From positions 1-64,000 of the forward strand of contig JAAMPI010000031.1 of NCBI GenBank assembly GCA_013054445.1: a DNA stretch of 64,000 nucleotides, given 5' to 3'. The DNA is from Cudoniella acicularis (lineage: Eukaryota; Ascomycota; Leotiomycetes; Helotiales; Helotiaceae). A model generated the notes under the pieces. That model made no database searches, had not been told where the DNA came from, and was given only the letters and a program-made list of their open reading frames with translations. Shown here one piece after another: positions 22,901 to 33,362 of this stretch (its first letter is position 1; every line of letters begins with the position of its first letter). The translations under genes and the position numbers were made by a program.

Positions 22901-24094
22901 GGAATACGGAAGCCTCAGAGTTGACGGACGCCACTGGAGGGGGCCGCGAAGTCCAAGTTTGATAAGGTGGAATTCGAATCTGGACTCCGTGGGCTTGCTC
23001 CAATGCGTCGGCCAGTGCATTATTTGGCCCGGCAAGGTGGGGGTAAAACTCTGCTGGAACGTCCCGGACCTTCACAGTCACAGAAGCTCCTCGTTCGTTC
23101 GCAATCTTAGAGACGGCCTCCTCTGCCATTCGAATTGCAATAGGGTTTCCTTCGAGCACAACATTAATGTAATCATCATCGTCTTCGGGGACAGGTGTGT
23201 CCTCCATTTTTGGCATCTGGATTCGCGCTCCTGACATTTCCTGTATCGATTTAATGGTTGAGCCTTGCTTGCCAATAATGTGTGCCCTGGCAGACCGAGG
23301 AATTGCTAGTTTCGATGATGCCTGTTTAAGTTTTAGCTAGCCTTCAATACAATTGGAATGATATTGCTCACCTTGGTAGTAATTTGATTCCCAAGTTCTT
23401 TGAAGGCTTGACGTTTTCTAGCATCTGGTGTTTGAGCGCTCAATTCGCTAATCTTGATAACACCCCCTTCTCCTGTTGTCTGTGTAAGATTCGTCCGGTA
23501 CTTCTTATTAATATCTCTCAGGATGTCTGGTAAAGGCTTTTTTGTCGCAGAGCGAGGGAGATCCTTCGGGAGGAAACTATATGATGGACCAGAGACCTGG
23601 CCTGCTAACGATTGCGAGGTTCCTCTTGGTACTGCCTGAGCAACCGGTGGAGTGTTCGTTCCGGATTTCGGGGTCGAAGAGCCATTCGTTGCAGCACCAT
23701 TTCCATTTGAACCCTTCTTTGCGCCCCATATCGGGGTTACAGATGCAGCTTGAACGGGCTTAGGAGCGCCACCCAGCCCTGGAAAGACTTCATCAGATTG
23801 GGTGTCGAGCAATGGCGTGTTCTCTTTCCCAGGTACTATTTCCGCCTTCTGCTTCCCCGCTGCCTTGGTCGACATTGGCGCAATCCAGCCAGGCGCATCG
23901 ACATTCTCGTCGGTAGATTCAATAACGCTTGAGGATATTGGGTGGGGGTGAGGTGTTAAGTCCTCCTCATCTGGCACATCCTCAATGGTTGTCTGGTGCG
24001 CCTCATCATGTTTTTGCATCAGTTTCTGGGCGGCTGACAGTCCACCATTTGTGCCTGGGAGCGCACTCTGGGGAGTGGCACTTGTGGAAGCCAT
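19977..24094 (-). CDS. SCP160: Multi-KH-domain RNA-binding protein (Scp160/vigilin)
   Basis: Four exons (24094-23372, 23321-22021, 21973-21003, 20953-19977) encode 1323 aa. After a disordered N-terminus of about 240 residues come many KH domains. Eight GxxG loops are visible: IIGKQG, IVGNRG, LIGRGG, IIGAKG, LIGTRG, LIGPQG, LIGRGG and VIGQGG. There are also degenerate copies such as LAGPNN, where the RNA-contacting loop is lost. Order, size and number fit vigilin/Scp160, a polysome- and ER-associated protein that binds mRNA and influences translation, mRNA localisation and ploidy control in yeast. Introns are short (47-50 nt) with standard signals, two of them splitting codons. The start ATG is the first in frame after the upstream splice-rich leader; Scp160 of yeast is somewhat shorter (about 1220 aa). 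Confidence 0.93.
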
Positions 24095-27000
24095 GATGGA
24101 ATTTTGAGGATATTTTGTGTGGTGGAGGTAGAGGAACAAGTCGAGTCTTCGGGGAGTGGATTGTACCACGAGGAGAATTGCAAATCACTATATCATGACA
24201 CGTTAGCATGTTTGGAACCAACAGGTCGAATGAGAAAAGAATATTCACTTACCAGAGAACGACGTCTGCAGAGAAGCCCCGTTAGATTCAATTAAGTCGG
24301 AACCAGATTGTCAGTTTTGAGGCCACGCAGACAAATAAAACGAGTGTCTCAAATCCCGAAGAATTGCATAAGGGGCAATGCAAAAGGAATCTGAAAAAGA
24401 AGAGTGGAGGCTACGAGTGAGCTTTTAAGGCCTATGCAAAAAGCCGCTCAAGGAGGAGGTTGTGTTGGTATAGGAGTAACTTTTTAGGTGAACTCCTACT
24501 TGAACTTCTAGATGTGGAGGCCTCGCTTAAGTCACCCAGGTCAGCAAGGGCCGATTAATCCGATGTCAAAGATAGACTAGAATTTGATTAGAGGATGTCT
24601 CAAAGGTTACTTCTTGTTTGGGTTGGGAAAATAACCAGAGCTGTTGCTAAGTATGCAGTATTTGTGGTGGGTTCCATTGAGAAAATATTTTGGTTCATGC
24701 CAAAATGACATCAAAATTTTGTGATGGGCCCGATCGCCTGGTGTTTTGTTGAATAAGGTTATCACGTGGTCAAGCAAACCACCTGCATTCTGCTCAAAAA
24801 CCTGCAACGACACAACCATCTCACTTGCAAATATTATGGTTAATACTTTCACTTTGCAAGGCTATATGCAGTTGTGATGAAGGCTTTGTGTGAAGTTTAG
24901 TGGGTGTCAAAATAATTTCAAGGAACTCTTGTATTTACAGTGGCCAACTTCACGACTTCAGTACTTTGAGATTATGTCCGGCTATCGAGATTAGTTACCC
25001 GCTTTTCATAATAAATAGGGGTCACTTTACCGTAACATCCCTGGAATTTTAAAAGAACTTCGAAAAATAGTAAAAGATTGGCACTGTCTATGTCAAAATA
25101 AATTTGTAATCGGACATTTTTATATATATAAAAAGGAGGTTCTATAATCACTATAAGTAACCCTAGACCTTAAAAAAATAACAAGGGCTCGGGGACTAAA
25201 GTCGGCGGTCGCATTGATCCAGCTTATGATACGACCTAGTTTGCAAATTGCGAGACGGGTTGCAAACGATCCACACCCGCAAGTCTGGATACTCGGTACC
25301 AGCAGTAAGAATTTCTTGTAGATAAGGTCGAAAAAGAAAACCGTTTCTCAAAATTGTGCACGAATTCCTATCCCTATTTTTATGCCAGAAATCAATATAT
25401 CTCCATGATACAAATGGCTAATCAACAATACGGTACAGATGAGTTCAGAGAACTGGATTTGAAACCCAGTGTGTTGTCCTTCCGTCTTGAAAGGTCACTT
25501 TCGCAGCATCTGAACGAAGTGACTGTCATAGATCATCTCAAAACCTCAGCTCTGTATTTTCCCGAAGGTTAGGATGGACGGAAACCCGAATATGTTCATA
25601 AGAAGGTAGCATACGGACAGTGGAACAACCACACATAAATATCACAATGAGCATTATATCTCTGCCTTGATATCTACAAGGCAAACTTTTTAAACATCGA
25701 AGAGAGGGGTTTTGCTGCTGTGGCACATTAACACCGCCAAGTTCGACTGGAACCTGGCAGTCAGAGAACCCGACCAAATAGAGCCTTATCTAAAGCCCAA
25801 GAAATTAAAATCAGATGAAAATAGTGAACGCAGCTTATGACGAAGTACTAATCTGAACCTCCTATCGCATGACCCATTCGACCTTGGGTAACGTGAAATT
25901 TCCAAGGTTGCTGTCACTTTCACCAGTAAAAGCTTGGCCCAGTCCCAGGGAAACCAACTGCATGTTTGACGAGCAATCCCGACACAAAAAATTGGGTAGT
26001 GCAGTGCATTTGAGCAAACGTAGGATCATGATAAGTGCAAAAGGAGCAGGCTCAGCCGTGCAGCGTCAATTTTGAACGAGTTCCCATTCCCCGAGCTATT
26101 TCGAGGGACATACACACTCGCTGTACTCGCGTTCTCACTGCGTCAGGGTTTTCTTGCTTCCAAGATAAGCTGGCAAAATTTGTTATGCAAGCCCACAACC
26201 AACATTTCGTTGGCCCGTTGGACGTCGAGTGTGGAGTTGCTCCTGGCAAACGGTCAGAATCCAGAAGGCTTGACGTGGCTGATGATTCCCTGACTTCACC
26301 AATCCGGCAGTTTTCCAGACTCGAAGCAAAATTGTGTTCCTGCGTGACTCTCACAATTCGATATCGAGGTACATATAATTGTATGCTGTGTAGAAACGTG
26401 AATCTTGCAGCTAAACCCCTACCAAGGTTACTCAAGAGTACTCTGGATTGAGATGTCGTTGTTTCTGCCTTCTCCAGGGCCTCTTCTGGGTGACATCCGC
26501 TTGGAGCTGTGCCCACGGATACGGCGATCGCAGTCATCAGCAAGGATGAGCTTTACAGAGACGGAAGCTTGGAATTCTGGATTGTTGGAGCGCAGGCTCG
26601 CAAAACGGTGTTGGACCACGGAAGACAGGCAGAGTGCATCGAATGGGCGGCGGAGCATGCAGCGCCTTGAAAAGCATGTACAAGTAGAGTCGCCTTTCTC
26701 ATGCAGTCAAACCACGGGTCGCGGTAACAGGAGTTGATGGAAGGCCATTGGAGAGCAAGATGCAACAGGACATTGCCGCAGCGTCTGCTGCAGCGAGGTA
26801 TGGTGGTTTTCGGGGCCTGGTCGACTGAAGTCGTACTGCTTCTCCAGTGATGCAGTGCTAGTGTCCTGGTTCCTTTGCAGCCAGGTTGAGACGACCTCAC
26901 CTCATCCGTGGCAGCTGGCTGCTGGTACAGTAGATGGCGGGCAATTGCTGGCTGGCAACAGCTGGCTGCCCCCAATTCTCTTGAGACTCGGGGCGTCTGT

Positions 27001-27574
27001 GGCCCCGTCTATGGTCTGTTGCCCATGCCAGTGCCAGTGCCAGTGCCCTTGTCGGGCTGTCTCGTGCCAATCTGCACCCACAGCGGCGAGTTGGTGTGAG
27101 CGCGAGGAGCAAAAGGAAGAAGGGCGTAATTATTTGGTCGGCGTTGCTATGAGGCCACGGCCTCTATTCCCATGCTACGAAGTGCTCCGTAGGTTAGGTA
27201 CGGAGTACCTAGATAGCAGACTGCGTACTGTACAGTCGCGGACTGCCAGAGCAGAGGGCGAACGCGGCTAAAGAGCTCTCCACCAATTGCAGGCAGTCTG
27301 TGGAGGGTGGATCTTGGGCGCGGTGCTCCAGCAATACGGCTGCTCTGTGGTGAATATTTCCTCGTCCTGCCAGCTTGACTCTTGACTCTTGATTCTCCCT
27401 TCTCCCCATGGTCAAGGTCGTCTAATCCGAATCATTTCCCATTTCCGCCCGAGACTCCCACAACGGCCTGTCTTCTGCCCTCCGTTCAGACACTCACAAT
27501 CGGTCTATGGGCTAGATTGTGAGCACAGAACCGGTCTTGCAGCAAGCCGCCCATTCGTCTGATTGGTGAAGCGC
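24095..27574. other. 3.5-kb gene-free region between Scp160 and Ste20
   Basis: This divergent spacer has no recognisable gene. The first two kilobases are AT-rich. From about 26.4 to 27.6 kb it becomes GC-rich, with pyrimidine stretches, short direct repeats (TGCCAG repeated at about 27027-27050) and the near-palindrome TACGGAGTACCTAG near 27200. Open frames there are up to 163 codons, overlap on both strands and show no domain. The right part is probably the Ste20 promoter and a long 5' leader. Confidence 0.5.
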
Positions 27575-27682
27575 ATGCGAAACCGTGAAACCTCTCCCCA
27601 TCAACCACATCAAACGGAGAGGGCTACCCACCTACCCCGGCACCATCGCCGTCACCCTCGCCCTCACCATGGAGGAGATTAA
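27575..27682 (+). promoter_or_regulatory. Upstream ORF overlapping the Ste20 start codon
   Basis: An ATG at 27575 opens a 35-codon frame ending at TAA 27680-27682, beyond the Ste20 ATG at 27669 and in another frame. The upstream ATG has a weak context (C at -3); the main ATG has CACCATGG. Ribosomes that initiate upstream could not use the main start, so the arrangement could lower Ste20 translation through leaky scanning. It matters only if the transcript begins upstream of 27575. Confidence 0.45.
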
Positions 27683-30343
27683 GACAACACGACGACTGAC
27701 AAAAAAACCTCCCCCAGGATGCGATAACTCGTCCCTCCGCAGCCAGAAGTCCTCTGGTAGTCTGCAGAGAGCCCCCTCGGCACCAGCCCCCACTGGCCCG
27801 TACTCCAAGTCTCACACCCTCGGACACAATCGAACAACTACAAGCCCCAATCCTGCTGCATACGCCTCGTCCAACTCGTCGCTCGATCACCAAATATCAG
27901 GCCCGTCGCCAGCGGGGTCTGAGTATAGCGCGCCGTCCTCCAAGAGTGGCAATCGCCTTTCGACGCGTCCCCTCAGTGAGAAGACCTCCCAAGAACTGAT
28001 TGGGGCGCCTTTTGATGGTTTTGGCATCTTAAATCATTTGGACTCGTCAAAGGTGACAGGATATCAAAGCTCTCTACGTCGCCCCCCTCCACCTCCTCTA
28101 TCGCATACCAGCCCGGACCCAAGAGGAGTGGGCCCACCTCTGCGGCAATCTGCCAGTTTCACTGCGGGGGACAGGATGAATGAGAAGACTGCTCCTCGTG
28201 TTGGTGAAAACCAACTGATTAGCCCTAAGAGATACTCGGATGAGAGTAAGGAACCAAAGTCTGGTATGCTTAGAAAGAAATCAGGCTTTTCAGGCTTTAT
28301 GAACCAGATTGGCATTGGGTCACCCCGAGGTGTTAAGATATCTGCCCCGGAAAACCCTGTGCATGTCACTCACGTTGGATATGATCAGGACACGGGACAA
28401 TTCACTGTTAGTGCCCTTTTTCGATCTATAGAAATACAATAGCTAACTAGATGTAGGGTTTGCCGAAGGAGTGGCAGCGGATGCTCAACGATAGCGGCAT
28501 TACAAAAAAAGAGCAGGAACAACACCCGCAGACAATTGTGGATATTGTAGGCTTTTATAAGGAGAATGCAGATAAAGGAGGTGATGAAGTCTGGGACAAA
28601 TTCGACCACGCAAACGTACCAGAAATGCGAGTTGGCATCTCGGCGCCTAACCCAGTCTCTCCTGCTCTCCTCAACACTCCAAATTATGGATCTATGACAA
28701 GTCCACCTGCCAGTCCTAGGTTTCCAGCTAACCATGAGACGAGTTTTGAAAACCCAAGAGCACCACCTCCTGTTCCTCGTGGTACTACTCAGGGACCAAC
28801 TCAAGGCGTTGGACTGGCTCTGCAACCAAAGGACGTGAACGGTCTTGTTCCTAGCCGTCCAGCTCCACGACCCCCTGTATCATTCCAAGGCCCCACTAGA
28901 GCCGCACCACCTCCTCCTACGATGGGTAAGGATTCAGGTATTTCTATGCCACGTCAAAGCGAAGATTTGCCAGCCTTGGCGTACGTTCCCCCTGCACAAC
29001 CAGAGCCGTCCCCTATGCTTCCAGAAGAGCATAGGTCACGTTCTAATTCGCGTACCAATGGATCTTCACCTTATGCAGGACCGACTCAGATGTCTCCTCA
29101 AGTTGTTTATCAGCAACAACTTATAGAGCAACAACAGGCAGCAATGGTTCAAGCACAGCAAGCCTCCTTAGGGCGGGCTCCCAGCAAGCGAGGACCCGCT
29201 CAACAAACAACACCACCAACTCCGCAAGCTCAATTCCAACGTCCACCTGAACTCAATGGTATACCTCATCCTAGTCAGCAGGCTAGGGCAGGCCCTGGAC
29301 CACGTCCGAGGCATCGACCTAGACAAAGCACTGGCTTTGATGTTGTAGCACGCCTAAAGCAAATTTGCACCGAAGGAGATCCAAGAGACATCTATAATGA
29401 TTTGACAAAGATTGGTCAAGGTGCTTCAGGTGGCGTATTTACAGGATATGAAAGAGGCACGAACCGATTGGTTGCCATTAAGCAAATGAATCTGGAGCAA
29501 CAACCAAAGAAGGACTTGATTATCAATGAAATTCTTGTCATGAAGGACAGTTCACATCCTAATATTGTCAATTTTATCGACAGCTATTTGGTTGCTGGAG
29601 AGCTCTGGGTTATCATGGAATATATGGAGGGTGGAAGCTTGACTGATGTTGTCACTTTCAATATCATGTCTGAAGGCCAAATCGCTTCTGTCTGCCGAGA
29701 GACATTGAAGGGATTGCAACATCTACATTCAAAGGGTGTTATCCATCGCGATATCAAGTCAGATAACATTCTCCTCTCATTGGATGGAAATATTAAGCTG
29801 AGTAAGTTCCATTATGGCATATTTCAATAGTATCTAACATTGTTCAAGCGGATTTTGGTTTCTGCGCGCAAATCAACGAGGCTCACAACAAGAGAACAAC
29901 GATGGTCGGAACTCCCTATTGGATGGCGCCCGAAGTTGTTACACGAAAAGAGTACGGACGTAAAGTCGATATCTGGTCGCTTGGAATCATGGCCATTGAG
30001 ATGATTGAAGGCGAGCCACCGTACCTGACAGAGTCACCTCTACGTGCTCTTTATCTTATTGCCACCAACGGTACTCCAGCCATCAAGGATGAGGAAGCAC
30101 TCAGCCCTGTATTTAGGGACTTCCTTTACTTCGCTTTAAAGGTCGATCCTGAAAAGAGAGCCAGTGCTCACGATTTATTACGCGTAAGACTCATTCTAAA
30201 ATTGATTTATGGCTTTCGTCGTTACTAACTTTCTCAAGCATGATTTCATGAAGCAATGTACAGATCTGATTCAGCTGGCACCTCTTGTTCGCTCTGCAAG
30301 AAATGCACGAGCTCAAGAGAAAGCCCAAAAGGCTGCGTCATAA
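27669..30343 (+). CDS. STE20: Ste20/PAK-family serine-threonine protein kinase with CRIB domain
   Basis: Four exons (27669-28406, 28457-29801, 29849-30183, 30239-30343) encode 840 aa. A Ser/Pro-rich N-terminus leads to a CRIB/PBD motif at about residues 226-255 ([16 protein letters not shown], then TGLPKEW), which binds GTP-loaded Cdc42/Rac. A Pro/Gln-rich linker follows. The kinase domain starts near 560: glycine loop [10 protein letters not shown], catalytic Lys in [20 protein letters not shown], activation segment TTMVGTPYW and WMAPEVV. No PH domain precedes the CRIB, which favours Ste20 over Cla4. The protein acts at the cortex upstream of MAPK cascades and in polarity. The start ATG has the best context (CACCATGG). 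The first intron falls inside the CRIB, which is only complete after splicing (QFT|GLPKEW). Confidence 0.94.
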
Positions 30344-30726
30344 AATAAATTTTCCCATTTCGATTCTTCAAAGCAAATCTGCACCACTCTCACATATACC
30401 TGGGCGGCAAGATGCACAAAAGTAAAGAAACTCATCTCATTTCAGCAAATCGGCAAGCACCTCAATCAAGCATCGGCGTTCAGGCAGGAGTTTGTGGCAA
30501 GGCATTGCACACTTGATCAACCAACCTTGCAGGGTGAACGATACAGCTAGCTGGATGATTTGTTCGTGTTCAAAGTACTTATTCATTTCCTGGAAAATGA
30601 AAATATGTTTGTTAGGGTTCGATACCAATCATGGAAGGAAGAGCTGATAGATGGCAAATTCTCTTTTTCCAGCTTCTTTTCTCTTTGAGAACAAGGTTTT
30701 TTAAACATGATGAAAATGACCGGCAG

Positions 30727-30750
30727 GGATGGATGGATGGATGGATGGAT
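30727..30750 (+). repeat. (GGAT)6 microsatellite
   Basis: Six perfect GGAT units lie 385 bp downstream of the Ste20 stop codon, probably in or just beyond the 3' UTR. A likely length-variable site. Confidence 0.9.
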
Positions 30751-31425
30751 GGGAGTGGGTGGAGATTACCAGGGAAGGGAAGAAATCCCCCGGCATTTTT
30801 ATTGGGCATATCAGCGAAATGGCCAGGGCAGGGTGGACAGCATTTGCAGCGCAGCGGACATGATTATCGATTCAGCGAGCGTGCATGTAGTGACACCTGT
30901 ACAATCTGTACTTGTGTCCTTTTCCCATTTCCTTTTCCTCCTTTCTAGCTCTTCTAGGAGCAAAGAAACTGTAATATTCCACGTACAGTTTTTCAGAGCG
31001 ACGAGACGCAAAGAAATGAATCAGACGAAGAGTTCTCACATCTGCTTGTCAGTGTTGTTGCTGTCAAGTGCTGGCAGTGGTGATATGATTCGTGACGTTG
31101 TGGAATAAACACTCGGAAGAAAAAACTCGCTTTTCGTAACTTTGGACGAATAAATGTCTGCTAACAATGTTACAAGCTACAGAACCTTTACAATATTGCA
31201 CCTCCTGAAACCCCTTGGAACAACTTCTCATCTGGTTAAAAATTACTCATGGAAGGTATCCACCCATCCCTTCGACCGTTTTCCAGACCTGTGTCACGAT
31301 ACTTAGTACCGACTCTAAACACTTACAAGTATCTAAAGTAAATACTCAATATTTTAAGGGAACAAATTATAAGAGCTGAAACGACGGGGTGAAAATAGGA
31401 TTTACGTCACCTTCTGAAGTTACGA

Positions 31426-31565
31426 TAATATCTCACAGTAACAGAGTGTTTATTCCTCGAAGTGTTGTGTGTTATATTGTGGCATAAGTTACAATATAAT
31501 AATATCTCACAGTAGCTGAGTGTCTATTCCTCGAATTGTTGTGCGTTGTATTATGGAACAAGGTT
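31426..31565 (+). repeat. 74-bp tandem duplication (family also at 47954)
   Basis: TAATATCTCACAGTA begins at 31426 and again at 31500, and the following 55 bp align with a handful of differences (GAGTGTYTATTCCTCGAA, TGTTGTGYGTT). A third, diverged copy is at 47954. The ends look neither coding nor structured; it may be a relic of a transposon or LTR. Confidence 0.7.
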
Positions 31566-32115
31566 AGAAACGTTTGAAAGGATATCTGTTGGGTGAATAC
31601 ATTTGTAATTTGGCAAGTGTGAATGGAGAGGGGAAGACACGGCAGGCAAGTAAATGGGAAAGGTACGACGAAACCTGAGCTATCATATATCAGTTTTGAG
31701 TTTACGCCTGGGATATGCAGCATAAGCTTTGCCCGGAAATGCGGCTGAAAGCTTCTTATTTTGCACAACAAATCAACTTCACACCTATGACACTAGCAGT
31801 ATTTCACATTTAATTCAAATCCGATTTCAAAAAAAATATTAGAAATTGAGTTGTCAATTATGTATCTAGGAATCTACCTATTTTCGCCTCACTTATCCGT
31901 AGATAAATGGAAACCATCTATCCCTCTGAAGTTACGCCAATCAAACCCAACCCAAACCGACCTGAAAAAAAAGAGAGAGAACAACCATGTCAAATACAAA
32001 CAGTTCGGCTTTGCCCAAACCCCAGAATATCCAGCCCAGATGCCCGAAGTGTGAGAAACACCTTCTGGGTGTGCCTTTTTATTATCGTGATTGATTGCCA
32101 GCTCTTTAATATCGA

Positions 32116-33362
32116 TCAGTAAAGGGTGTAGCCGCCATCAATCAGGACGTTGGATCCGGTCATGAAGGCAGAGGCATCGGAGGCAAGGAAAACTGCAAGG
32201 CCGTTAAGATCGTCGACAGCGCCGAGGCGGTTTTGTGGGGTGAGGCTCTTCCAGATGGCCTTTTGCTTGTCAAGGGCAGGAACGTTGTTCAATGCAGTGT
32301 CCATGTAACCTAAATTGCTTGTCAGTAGATGTGCCTGATATTGAATATTGACAGCACAAACCTGGAGAGATGCAGTTCACACGAATATTGTACTTGGACC
32401 ACTCAGCAGCCAATGACTTGCCAAATTGGATAACACCGGCCTTTGATGCATTGTAGCATGATTGTTCCTGGGGGTAGTTGACAATGGATCCAGACATAGA
32501 GGCAACAAGGACAATGGAGCCTGGCTTGTTGGCAGCCTTCATGGCCTTTCCAACGGCTTGGGACATCAAGAAAGATCCAGTCAGGTTGATATCAATGAGA
32601 CGACGCCACATATCATGGTCATACTTCTCAGCTGGAATGTTGGAGCTGCATTGACGTTAGAAGAAATTCAACTGCGACTAACATCCCAGAATTGGAAAGA
32701 GAGTATCTTCCAAAAAAGAAAATTGACTTGATAGAATAAGGTGAACTTACTCGGCAATACCAGCAGAGTTGATCAGAACATCAGGGGCACCATATTTCTC
32801 AGTGACAACGGCAACAGCATCCTCAATAGCCTTGGCATCACGAACATCAATGGCGAAGAATTCGACAGGGATCTTTGAGCCAGTAGCCTCGTGCAACTCA
32901 GCAGCAGCCTGAACACCAAGCTCTGGGTTGGCATCGAAAATGATCATGGTCTTCGCACCTGCCTCAATGCAAGCACGAGCCATGTAGTTGCCCAAACCAC
33001 GAGCACCACTAAAGAAGTGTTAGCCAAACCTGTCGCTGCAGAAGCCAAGAGATTAAAAGCGCTTACCCAGTGACAATAACAACCTTGTCCATAATGGTCA
33101 TCTTCTGCATGCTAGGAGTCATGCTCTTGTAAACCTCCTTGCTCAATGGCACGACCCGGTTGACATTGCTCGATTCACCGACAATCAAAGTCGATCTCTG
33201 TGCCTCTCCGTCAGAGTAGGTGACATTCTTAACTGCCTTCTCTGAGATAACCTCGACTCGGAGCTTGGAGCTAGCAGTGAAAGCAGCGCGTGCTACCTTG
33301 GAAGGTCCACCAGCGGCGCGTGCCACGCGGGCAGTAGTGCGAAGAGCGGTTCGGGAGAACAT
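32116..33362 (-). CDS. Short-chain dehydrogenase/reductase with mitochondrial-type leader (polyol or sugar SDR)
   Basis: Four exons (33362-33067, 33008-32751, 32645-32362, 32309-32116) give 343 aa. Classical SDR signatures are present: TGGARGLGNY (cofactor loop, about 98-107), Asp after IIF at the end of beta-2, which points to NAD(H) preference, NSAG, catalytic Ser in SMSGS, and SCYNASKAG (Tyr-x3-Lys). The first 35 residues are Arg/Ala-rich without acids (MFSRTALRTTARVARAA), fitting a mitochondrial presequence; about 90 residues precede the Rossmann fold, more than usual. The nearest recognised types are arabinitol, xylulose and mannitol-type SDRs; the substrate cannot be fixed. A start at 33419 is possible, but 33362 gives the cleaner presequence. 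Confidence 0.88.

Larger units (their letters stand above)
30344..32115. other. Convergent spacer with microsatellite and a tandem duplication
   Basis: 1.77 kb lies between the 3' ends of Ste20 and the SDR. It holds a (GGAT)6 microsatellite at 30727-30750 and a 74-bp tandem duplication at about 31426-31565. It is otherwise AT-rich with no gene. Confidence 0.5.

Noticed and set aside
25354..27271. Several 60-160-codon frames on both strands upstream of Ste20
   Set aside because: They overlap each other on opposite strands, show no family motif and lack consistent splice signals. More likely GC-rich non-coding leader.
27585..27668. Ste20 start placed upstream at 27585
   Set aside because: That codon is GTG; the first in-frame ATG with a strong context is 27669.
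31426..31565. Calling the 74-bp repeats an LTR retrotransposon
   Set aside because: No terminal TG...CA pair, primer-binding site, polypurine tract or gag/pol coding was seen. Left as an unclassified repeat.
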